A stretch of 64,000 bases of DNA, taken from contig NC_089285.1 of the NCBI RefSeq assembly GCF_963678975.1, positions 4,202,694 through 4,266,693 of the forward strand. The letters are read 5' to 3'. The notes beneath the pieces are model-generated. The model saw nothing but the letters and a program-made list of their open reading frames with translations, ran no database searches and was not told where the DNA came from. Position 1 is the first letter of the stretch. Each line of letters opens with the position of its first letter. The stretch is from Dysidea avara (taxonomy: Eukaryota > Porifera > Demospongiae > Dictyoceratida > Dysideidae). Both the position numbers and the translations under genes were made by a program. Below, piece after piece: positions 11,941-23,809 of the stretch.

Positions 11941-13122
11941 TTAAGTTTTGTATGAAAGTCTTCTTAATACCAGATTAGTGAATTGCTGTGGAGTTTCATG
12001 TTCTAATATCTTGTTATATGTGCTGCGTCTCTTTCTAAAGTTGTACCTCCTAGTGACTGGCTGTTTCTCTTCTGCTGTCTTTAAGTTGAGATTAAATTTA
12101 CGAATCTCTTCCAAAATCTTGTTAGTTTCACAATCACAATAACTAAAATTGCAGCGTACCAACACATAGAGACACAACAAGGTCATTGCACAGCGAGTAA
12201 AATTAATGAACAACACAAAATGAAGGCTCTCCATATTCCTGTTGTCCATAAGGAACCACCACAAGTACACTAATAGTCGCTCCACAAGTACGCAGTATAC
12301 GACAATTATACCCATCATTATAGGTCTGGCCCTTGCTGTGTACTTGCTACAAGTTAGCAAGTATGATGTCACTATGCCAGTAACGAAGAGTACAATACAT
12401 TCAAAGTTAACGAATACTAATAGTAGCCAGTTGAGCATTAAGTGGATCTGGTTAAAAGCAGTGGATAATGACAGAAACATCTCATTAAACTCTTCTCTTA
12501 AGGATCTTGCTTGTTGATCAATGTCATTTAACATGCTGGATACTTCAGCTCTAGCAGATTGCAACTGCTCTTGCAATTGCTCATTCCCCCTAATCAGTTT
12601 AAATTGATTGTTCAAGGATCTTTCCTGGCCTTTCTCCAATATCGTCTGTCTCTCTAGACTTTCCGTAATCTTCTCTACGGCATGTTCTGATGTGACTGAT
12701 AAGGATCCTATTAGTTTTTCTGTATTCTCTTGCCACAGCCCACTTTGTAGATAGAAACAAGCATCTTCAATGTGATTGTAAAATTGTGTATACACATCAA
12801 ATGCGGAGTCCGTCATTTCAATTGTGCACTGACTGATCGACATGTCTTCGGTACACTCATATGAGCGACGTCCTGCGCTGAGCCAATGGCAATTGGCAAA
12901 TGCGATCGCTAATCTCTGTTGCCGCGGAACACTTCAACTAATAGTGCTACAAGTTTGGCTGAGGTATTGTACAGCCTGTCTCCAACAGTCGTTCTTCTTC
13001 GCTTGTTCCTGCATAGTCTCAAACTGACTTCTACCATGCTCTATGGACTTCGAAAATTGCTCCTGATTAACGATCAGTTGAGCCGCGGTTAGGGATAAGG
13101 TGATGAGCAACGTCGCGATCAT
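11941..13122 (-). CDS. Brambleberry/KAR5/GEX1-like nuclear fusion membrane protein with one in-frame TGA
   Basis: Family role: KAR5, GEX1 and Brambleberry proteins sit in the nuclear envelope and drive fusion of nuclei in karyogamy or of chromosome-bearing micronuclei in cleaving embryos. Seen here: one frame of 393 codons from the ATG at 13122. A hydrophobic signal peptide (ATLLITLSLTAAQ) is followed by the cysteine-rich head: a DCWRQAVQYLSQTC block, RLAIAFANCHW, and CTEDMSISQC, then the CFYLQSGLWQ segment. A coiled coil follows at roughly residues 145-220. Three hydrophobic segments come next (LLLVFVNFECIVLFVTG, MGIIVVYCVLV, FTRCAMTLLCLYVLV), then a basic tail. Oddity: an in-frame TGA at 12934-12936 splits the head domain between CSTIS and SVPRQQ, while both flanks stay in one frame and spacing. 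It has no credible intron. It could be a pseudogenising mutation, a polymorphism, readthrough or a consensus error. The ATG at 12843 would give a product lacking the signal peptide and part of the head. Confidence 0.75.
12934..12936 (-). other. In-frame TGA inside the Brambleberry-like reading frame
   Basis: Read on the minus strand as ACT ATT AGT TGA AGT GTT CCG. The codon divides the conserved Cys-rich head: YLSQTC lies before it and RLAIAFANC after it, in the same frame. No GT-AG pair of plausible intron length removes it. Confidence 0.85.
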
Positions 13123-14435
13123 CTCCGCCCTCTTAGTTAGCCGCTAGTAATATGATTTCAGTATTCAAACTCACCACGAAAATCAGACACTCAGTCCTGC
13201 TGACTAGCTACACTTCTGTAACAAACCCAACGACGGTGTGCCTATTTATACTAGCTACTGAGCAAATCAATGATTCAGCAAGACTACCTTGGACCACGTA
13301 GCTAGCTAGCTAGCCTTTTATTTTATTTTTCTTGTTTTGTTTGATCATGGAGTGTGCAGTGCTCGCAGTGCAAACTTACAAGTGCGCGTTGACTATAGTT
13401 TCCTACATCAAAGATAAAATAAAGGCAGTAGGCTACTACTGAACCGAAAGCTATTTTTTTCTTGGGCCTACTTATCACGTGATCTTATAACCGCGTAGTG
13501 CCATTTTTTTTTGACTTAGAAAATTTTTCTGGTTTGGTGAACTTACCGTTTTTGTTTGTTTTACGTAAAGTCACATTACTCAGGGGGTTGGTGAATCTCG
13601 GGGACAAAACCCTCGAATCAACCCAGCTGGGTTTCTCGAGGTTCTTCTTCTCAAGCTCGTTCTCAAGTGGATGTAGCGAAGTCAAGGAGCGAATTATACA
13701 GGCAGCTAGTCTTACTACAGTAGATGAAGATTTCCTTTGCCAACTCACAACACACGAGATGACTGAAACAGATTCGCCATGGGCTGAACTTGCTGGGAGT
13801 GGAGGAAATGAAGGCTATAAGAACATGAAATGGTGAACACTGAATATATCTATATGGTATGATAGTGTAAACTGCAATTGTTGGTTAGTTGGATTTCCTG
13901 AGACTGCATGAGTAGCTATCTTCATTTGATATGCCAGTATGTCAGTCATTCAGTGTCCAGTTCAGGTGACCCCACCAAAAGCACAGCTAAGTTTGCATCA
14001 TTTACTCAGGTGAATTGGCAGGGAAGCACTCATTTTTTTGTGGGTCCACTTCTGAGTTAGAAAATTTTTACATTTTGTGAATTTACCGTTTTTGTTTGTT
14101 TTACGGAAGTCACATGGTTGTTCAGGCATAGATTATATATTCCCCACCTAGGGAATATATAATCGGATCATCGATAAAACACGATCATGGGAGATTTAAA
14201 GTAGTCCTAACCCATACCCTAACTCTAATCCTACTAACCTGGTTTCCTAACTCCTAATCCTAATCAAGCTCCTAACCTAACTCCTAACCTAACCTAATCC
14301 GACATGATCGTTGATCCTATATAATCTATGGCTTGCCATTTTCTAATCCTTTTAGTGTGCACATGCAGTACTAGTTTCAGTAGTAGGTGTTCTAGAAGCA
14401 GTTCCGTTACACATATACCATTATTCTATTGTAAT
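13123..14435. other. Upstream region of the Brambleberry-like gene with a duplicated segment
   Basis: A 60-bp segment (TTAGAAAATTTTT ... ACCGTTTTTGTTTGTTTTAC ... GTCACAT) occurs at 13513-13575 and again at 14051-14115. A hairpin at 14131-14163 pairs GATTATATATTCCC with GGGAATATATAATC. At 14200-14310 lie loose CCTAAC/CTAATCC repeats, telomere-like but degenerate. The open frames here are mostly made of the duplicated segment and are not credited as genes. Confidence 0.5.
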
Positions 14436-14955
14436 CAGTGTTGGGAGTAACGCGCTACTTATGTAACGCGTTACGTAATATTATTACTTTTGTGGTAACA
14501 AAGTAATATAACGAAATACGCTATAAAAACAGGTAATATAACTCAAGTTACTTCACTTTCAAATGTAACGCGTTATCTAAGTAATATAGTTACTGTAACG
14601 AATCTAATATTGTGTAATATTATTACTAAAAGTAACGAAGTTACTAATCTCGTTAGTAACCCACTGAGTAACGCCTAGCCACAACGAAGTAATGAAGCCT
14701 ACTAAATGAGGCTTATTCACCAGCTACTTACTTATATCAAGACTTGCACATTGTCCAACAACGCAATCGTGTCACGTGATAAGGTGGTAGTTTCACACGT
14801 GACAGCTTAAGGCTATGGACACAAAGTAATATAATATGTAATATTATTACAGTTACTTTATTTTATGGGTAATATGTAACTAACTAAATAGTTCAGCTGC
14901 AAGTAATATGTAATATGTAACTAGTTACTTTTAAAAAGTAACTTGCCCAACACTG
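14436..14955. mobile_element. hAT-type MITE, CAGTGTTGGG termini, perfect 8-bp target duplication
   Basis: It begins CAGTGTTGGGAGTAACGCG and ends TAACTTGCCCAACACTG, and is rich in GTAACGCGTTAC-type palindromic motifs. The 8-bp ATTGTAAT flanks it exactly on both sides (14428-14435 and 14956-14963), the hallmark of hAT insertion. There is no transposase inside. A related copy lies at 32807-33419. Confidence 0.92.
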
Positions 14956-17844
14956 ATTGTAATCCAATACTATAGTGCTGCTGTGGTGAAACTTTATGTT
15001 TACTAAAGGAGATTGGTCATGCATCATAGTCCCGGGCATGTCTATGCTTGTATTACTGTATGTTAGAAGTGGTGCTGCTAATCACGTATTTGAATAATTG
15101 TTATGTGGTTGGCATATTTGATGACACAATGTGTGTTAATATTGCTCATTGTTTCAAATTGTCACAGGGATGCACTGGTATAGAGCAGATGACTCAGGAG
15201 ACACTGGAGCTGAAGGCAAAGACCTGCTTCAAGGCAGGCATCTGATGACACAGCTGAAAGACGAGCTAAGGAACGAGACGGGTATCACCAAATAGCCGAG
15301 CTTAACCTTGCAGTGTAAGGGGGTGGGGCTAGACTGATGATAGTCATGTGAGACAGAGATAGTGTTTAGTGGTTTTCTACAATGTTGCAGGATAACTTGC
15401 TAATCTCAAAAACATTGTTGCTCCCAGAGCATCCTGCTACCAGTACCCCTAATGTGTAAATAGTCATTAGGGGGAGAGTAGTAAAGCTGTTACTAGTTGG
15501 TGGAACATTTCTTGAGACTTGTAGCGGTGTGAAGTTGTCTTTGTTGTTGTTGTTGTACAGGGGAATGTGTCACTGAAGGAACAACTAGAAGTAGCAAGTT
15601 AGTGAGTGAAGAAGCCAGTGAGTATAATCTGTTAACTTGGCTGGCCTTACTACGGTGTAGTGTATGGCAAACGGACATTGAGTTTGGGTCAAAATTTGTG
15701 GACTTTTTAAGTGGGTAGTTACGTTATGCAAGTCACACTTTGTTTACCACAAGGCCACACTGTACGTGAGGAGGGAGAGGTGCACAAACAACGTACAGCA
15801 GTAAAAGTGGTCATCACACAAGGGGACACAGATAAGAAGGTGTGTACTCTGCTGTCATGTGACATCACATGAGCTTATATGACATCATCACAGGAACTAG
15901 AAGACAAGATCAATCTGCTACAATAACTGGAAGAAGCTCAAAAGAAAATGGTAATTAACATTGACGTCTTTAAACTTCGAGCTATTCTGATTGGTTGTTA
16001 GGAAGAGAGAGCTAGTCAGGTACAACAGATGATGACTTGAATTAGACAGCAAAGAGAGGTGCGTGATCTTATCATTTCTGTGTGATACAGTGGAACTTCT
16101 CTTCCTTTGTGCGGGCGTAAACTATAAAGTATAATTATTCTCTTGTATAGAGGGGTTCTGCTGTAGTGTTTTGGGTGTTGTGTGGCTGTAATAAAATGAG
16201 TGAACCCACTATGACAAATACGGTCATGTCACTAGGCCAAGAGTTGTAAGACCACTTCAATATAGTGACCTTGTCAAGTATATAGGTCCCAAACACAAAT
16301 GAGATGTACTTCATGACCTCATTTATAAGACTACCTCAATATACAGTAGTGACCGTGTCAAGTATATAGGTCCCAATTGGTGTTTAACTTGGTCCGTTGT
16401 TGGGACATGAAACTTGTGTACTGTATTAATGACCACTCCTATGATATGTTTATTGTGGCAGCAGTTGGTTTGTTAGTAGTGCTATTTGGGAAGGCTGTGG
16501 GTGTTTCAACTATACTATAAGATAACAAAGCCATTGTCTAGCAAACCGTTTTGTGCAGCATATCGATACTGTTGCCACTGCTGTGACAAATCGCATGGTA
16601 CAAAATAAAGGTGATATGTGGGAACCAGTTACTTGTGTATTATCTTGTGAGGTTGTGTGATCTTGTCACAGGTGTTGACTGTGGTATTTCATAATGAGAT
16701 GAATTGTGATGTTACCGTAACCTTAAAGAGTTCTACTTCATCAGTGAAGAAAACTAATGACGCCATGGCAACCGGTGGCATGTACAAGTGAGTACATGCT
16801 ACAGTATGTAACCAGTCATGTCCATTTATCTGTCTGTCTTTCCGTCCATCACAGGACAACCTCTACTGAGTCTACTGATATTCAAGAAACACCTCAGATC
16901 ATTATTTAACACAATATTTAAATTTGAGTCAGTGTACAATACATATTATATTGTAAGAAATGTCATCTTGTAAGTATAACAAAACATGCAACACAAACAC
17001 ATGGTTTACTTGTGCATGTCATCATTGGGATTAAATAATCCATCCTGTACAAGATACATAAAGTTTCACTATCAGTCATCATCCTTATAAACATATCAGT
17101 CACCTTAAGTTCATTAATCCACCAGTCTGTAACAGAATTTCATAGCTGGGAACTTCAATTCTCTGTTGGAAACAAGTGATAGTAAATAGAAAATTTTGGC
17201 TTAGATAGCAAGGAGGGTGCACCATTAATCATTATTATCAAGCTGACTAACAAACCAATCTGATATGGTAGTATATATATAGGCCCTTTCTCTAACAATT
17301 TGTTCTTTGGATTTATTATAAAGTGACAGTGTGGTAGTTTAATCAATAGTTGACATCACATAAACGGGAATGCCACTTTGAGTAAACTACAAATTTTGAA
17401 TGGGGAAATTTGCATGGAGAACTGCCAATCTGTGAAATTAAATTTTGTGAACCCCCTCCTCCCCCACCTGTAAAACCCTACTCTACAGCAATGGCATGCA
17501 CACATTAGCAGTGACAACTAGGTGTCATGAGAACAGGTACAGCTATGTCATACTAGATATGCATATGTAAATGCCACATACATGTTGTATGTTATCACAC
17601 TTAATGAAAATTGTCAAATGACCGCCACACAGTTGCATTACAAGAACATACCCCACAGTCAGACGATGTACTTTTTGCAAATAAGCAAAAATACACAACA
17701 GCAATCTATTTGTACTGGAACCAGTACTTTCTAATGATGCCTATAGAGGTATTGATGATGGTGTATTAATACAAATACTCTTACTATCCCACTTGAGGAT
17801 CTTATCTGGTGAGTGTTCTCATAGATAGTATATGTAAAGACTAG
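14956..17844. other. Interval with possible exon remnants and small repeats
   Basis: Apart from the possible coiled-coil gene remnant (15140-16060), it holds a GTTGTTGTT microsatellite near 15538-15556 and a segment at 16088-16175 (ACAGTGGAACTTCTC ... GAGGGGTTCTGCTGTA) resembling a Tc1/mariner-type MITE. A repeated CAAGTATATAGGTCCCAA lies at 16275 and 16357. Nothing else recognised. Confidence 0.4.
15140..16060 (+). pseudogene. Possible remnant of a multi-exon coiled-coil gene
   Basis: Several short blocks look like exons bounded by AG/GT. TAERRAKERDGYHQIAEL sits near 15250-15320, SLKEQLEVA near 15570, VREEGEVHKQRTAVKVV at 15760-15840 (followed by GTGTGT), ELEDKINLLQ-stop-LEEAQKKM at 15893-15950, and EERASQVQQMMT-stop-IRQQREV at 16003-16058. 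The last two are typical heptad-rich sequence, but each has an in-frame stop where a charged residue would be expected. I cannot name the family. If real, it is a decayed gene or one with sequence errors. Further upstream and downstream exons (around 13700-13835 and 16675-16910) are possible but weaker. Confidence 0.3.
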
Positions 17845-18530
17845 AGAGTTCAGCTACAAAGAAACCATTCAGTAAAAAGCTCAGCTGCAAACAAATCACC
17901 TGTACAGAATTCAGCTACAAACAAATCACCCTGTAGAGAGATCAGCTAGAAGAAATTACGTTGTAGATAGTTCAGCTACAAACAAATCACCCTGTAGAAA
18001 GATCAGTTAGAAGAAGTTACCTTGTAGAGAGTTCAGCTACAAAGAAACCATTTTGTAAAGAGCTCAGCTGCACCTGTACAGAATTCAACTACAAACAAAT
18101 CACCCTGCAGAGAGATCAGCTAGAAGAAGTTACCTTGTAGATAGTTCAGCTACTAACAAATCTCCCTGTAGAGAGATCAACTAGAAGAAATTACCTTGTA
18201 GAGAGTTCAGCCACCATGCATATAGAGTTCAGCTGCAAAGAAATCACCCTGTAGAAAATTCTGCCACAAACAAATTGCCCTGTAGAAAGATCAGCTAGAA
18301 GAAGTTACCTTGTAGAGTGTTCAGCTACAAAGAAACCATTCTGTAAAGAGCTCAGCTGCAAGCAAATCACCTGTACAGAATTCAGCTACAAACAAATCAC
18401 CCTGTAGAGAGATCAGCTAGAAGAAGTTACCTTGTAGATCGTTCAGCTACAAACAATTCACCCTGTAGAGAGAGCATCTAGAAGAAGTCACCTTGTAGAG
18501 TGTTCAGTTAAAAAGAAACCACCATGGAGA
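17845..18530 (-). repeat. 31-bp satellite array (short copy)
   Basis: About 22 monomers of 30-31 bp built on AGAGTTCAGCTACAAACAAA and TCACCCTGTAG, with variants ending AAGAAGTTACCTTGTAG and AAGAAACCATTCTGTA. It is the reverse complement of the array at 42290-44540, with the same set of monomer variants. It lies next to the palindrome at 18640-18930 in the same relative order as the larger copy, so the two form one composite element family. Confidence 0.92.
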
Positions 18531-18639
18531 TTTCTGTAATAAATATATGTATTATATATTTAATTTGTACATTTACTGATAAAATATTTAAAGTACATCT
18601 ACTTCATCTTTTCTTCTTCCTGTAGTAAAGAAAAAAAGA

Positions 18640-18930
18640 TGTTAAAAAAGTCCCAAAGCCAGCCATAGGCCGGCTTTGGAGTATACAAATACAAAAAGAA
18701 ATGAAATCTAATCCAAAACAGCCAAGCTGTAAAAAAAAGTGTGCGGCCCTCAAAAAGGCTATGGTGAAAAAGATGTGAAATCCAAGGTGGCGGCCAAGAA
18801 ATGGCTGTGATGGTAGGTTAATGGTAAAAATTTTAATAACGACAATTCAGGTGAATTTTTGTGCCACTTGGTCTTGGCACAAAATTCACCTGAATTGTCA
18901 TTATTAAATTTTTACCATTAACCTACTGCT
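18640..18930 (-). repeat. Palindromic module adjoining the 31-bp satellite (truncated arm)
   Basis: It contains AGCCAGCCATAGGCCGGCTT, AACAGCCAAGCTGTAAAAAA, AAATGGCTGTGATGGTAGG and the palindrome AATTCAGGTGAATTTTTGTG / GGCACAAAATTCACCTGAATT. The second arm stops after TACCATTAACCTAC, whereas the copy at 41850-42290 has the full second arm. There is no coding content. Confidence 0.88.
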
Positions 18931-21150
<2,220 letters not shown>

Positions 21151-21960
21151 GGGTGTAATTAATCACTGGACTGGACTATACTAGACTGGAACACTGGACT
21201 GGACTACTGGACTACTGGACTGACATATTTTTGGTTTTTACACATTTTGAGGTTGGTTTTATTGAGTCTTGCTAGCTAAGGACCTTCAAAAAACTTGTAG
21301 TCTGCTACTAAAATGATGAGTGTGAGGAGTGGAGTAAGCAAAAACTGACTTCTCACTACTTGTTATGCTCTACAGCATTTATACACTTCTTAGTATTGTG
21401 TTTTGGAGGTTGTAATATATAGCAATAGCTAACCAAAAATCACTTTGCTATATTTGTACTACCTATGATACACTGTATCCTTGAACTAAACAGCTCAGGC
21501 CCCTGGGACACAACCTATCCTTCCTAAGACAATCTATTGTAGCCAAATTTGTTCCTACATGCAATACACAAACTCATTGCACAACTATAGGTTTTTTTCT
21601 GCTATCATGATTAGTTCCTACATGTGCTGGTTGATGTACTATAATATGTGACCAAATTTATTAACATTGTACAAGCTTGCTACTATCTCCAAGATGTTAT
21701 CATATTGGTTAACCATAACTAGCACATTCCCTGCAGCATACTGATAAGGAGTATAGGTATATGTACTGTAGAAGAACATAATAAATAGAGGTGAAATCAC
21801 TAGGAGTCAGTTTTTGCTTACTTCACTCCTCACACTCATCATTTTAGTAGCAGACTGCAAGTTTTCTGAAGGCCCTTAGCTAGCAAGACTCAACCTCAGA
21901 ATGTGTAAAAACCAAAAATATTGTCAGTCCAGTAGTCCAGTCCAGTGATTAGTTACACCC
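21151..21960. mobile_element. Non-autonomous element with about 165-200-bp inverted ends
   Basis: The left end GGGTGTAATTAATCACTGG and the right end (reverse complement GGGTGTAACTAATCACTGG) continue as long near-identical arms. Both include ACTGGACTGGAC repeats, TTTTTGGTTTTTACACATT and AATGATGAGTGTGAGGAGTG. Flanks are ACAAAACTA on the left and ACAAAATTA on the right, a probable 8-9-bp target duplication with one mismatch. No transposase lies between the arms. A diverged relative ends at 38212. Confidence 0.85.
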
Positions 21961-23809
21961 ACAAAATTATGCAATGTGTGTAGAGGTATGTTATTGTTAT
22001 TAGCACTTTACAGTGGCCAGCACTGAAGGTCTTGACAGCAACATGTACTGCAGCCTTTGAATTACCTAACCTAACAGGAACTGCAGACTTTAAATGATTA
22101 CCTAGCTAACAATAAGGTGTAACAGAAAAGGGCCAAAGAAAGGGAAAAACCCTCCTACCCCAGCATTTGAACTGCAGGCCACCCAATGTCTAGTCGAGTG
22201 CCACACTCAGCAGTCTCCTCCCAAAAGCAGTCTCCTCCCCAGCACAAGCATCCCCAGAACACAGAAGGGAAACTAATCTGCTTGCATTGTGAGCAGATTC
22301 TACCCACCACTGCAGCAGGTACTAAGAATGCAGCTCACGATCATGTTCTATTTGATCATATTTTTTCACTCTGCCTGCTGTGGGTAGTACTGTCACAACG
22401 ACCCATTATAATATACTCCATCTCTTTTACTGGTTTTCATGATTTACTGAAACCCTGTTAGTACTTGTGCAACTGCTTACAATTAATTTTCAGCATTTTG
22501 ACCAGAAAAATAGGCACCAGCCTTTTATGTTGGCATAAGATTAATGTACTTTAAAGTATCAAGCATAATGTTAGCATATCCAGCAACGGGTAGATTTTGC
22601 CATACTGTAAATTAATTGTTATCTTGAAAATTATTTGCATGTCCATAGCTAGCATTGGATAGCAGACCACTTACTTCTCTACATTCCCACCTGCACACAA
22701 AGGGACACCAGCACTGCAGATTACTTTATTTAATAGCCCAATTACCAGCAGTAAAGCAGTATTTGACATTGGAATAATGTTAATAAATAAATAAAAATAA
22801 TTCCATATTTCTATTAGGCTACCAAATGAATGTATGTTGTCCACATGCAAATCATTGTCCATGCAGAAAATACAGATTACTTAGTAAACACAGAGACTGA
22901 GGTAAAATGTTTTGAGTTAATTATGAACTATTACATATTGCACTGCAGTATAGCACAACCTAAATTATCCACTATATAAAAATTATTTTCGGAAAGCTGT
23001 AAATTTTATAGATCAGTATGTATGCATGCACGAAGCGGTACAGAATATCGACTTTAGCAGTACTAGTGTCATGCAGGATAATACTGCAGAGATACAGAAG
23101 AGGTGGTTCAACCACAGCTCACACAGTACTTTTTCCCTCAAAGTTTTCATTGTATCCTTTTTGAATGTTCCATCACGGTATTTGACTGTTTTAAATTTTC
23201 ACACTTTAATTTTAAGCCCTACTCCTCAATATATATAATTTTGGAATTCAAGTTGTTCTAGTTAATTGTCTATGGTTAAGTTACATTACACATGTAGGTG
23301 TGTGTGCCTTCAAAATAGGAGCCATTTCTCCAGGAATCATCCCCAATGTTGCAAGTCCATCATGCAATAGATAAATATACAACACTGCTTGAAGGTTCTT
23401 AGTTTACTAATTTGTTAAGATGCCTTACTGTAGATACACTGATAGTAAAGTGTCAGTAGACTTAAGTATATGGAACATAATTATTTTGTTAAGTTTTAAA
23501 CTCTCAGTAAAACATCAGTGAATGCGGGTTTACTGAAAAACTACTAAAATAACAAACAATTAACTGTTCCATGTACTGGGGATATACCACTGTAGTAAAC
23601 TAAGATACTTCAAGCAGTGCAATGTCATACATCTACATACTTGTTGTACATCTTCAACAATTAAATTAGTAAGGCATTATTATTATTATGTTAACAGCAT
23701 GACACTCTTGTGCATGTGTAATTAATGTTCAAATAACAAATAAAAACAGCAAAAGGATAAATTTAACTACTATAGTCTCAAGTTAGCCACACAAACACAA
23801 CTTAATATA
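21961..23809. other. Gene-free interval downstream of the PARP gene
   Basis: Short frames at 22186-22461 and 23026-23238 have no family signature. The part next to 23809 should hold the 3' untranslated region of the minus-strand PARP gene. No repeat with defined ends was seen. Confidence 0.4.

Noticed and set aside
12843-12843. ATG at 12843 as the true start of the Brambleberry-like protein
   Set aside because: It would remove the signal peptide and the first half of the Cys-rich head, both present in frame upstream; the in-frame TGA is the better explanation of the break.
13485-13836. Open frames on both strands near 13.5-13.8 kb as small genes
   Set aside because: Much of both frames consists of the segment duplicated at 14051-14115 and poly-T tracts; no family signature.
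14200-14310. CCTAAC-rich tract as an interstitial telomere
   Set aside because: Units are irregular (CCTAAC, CCTAATC, CTCCTAAC) with no run of the animal CCCTAA repeat; too degenerate to call.
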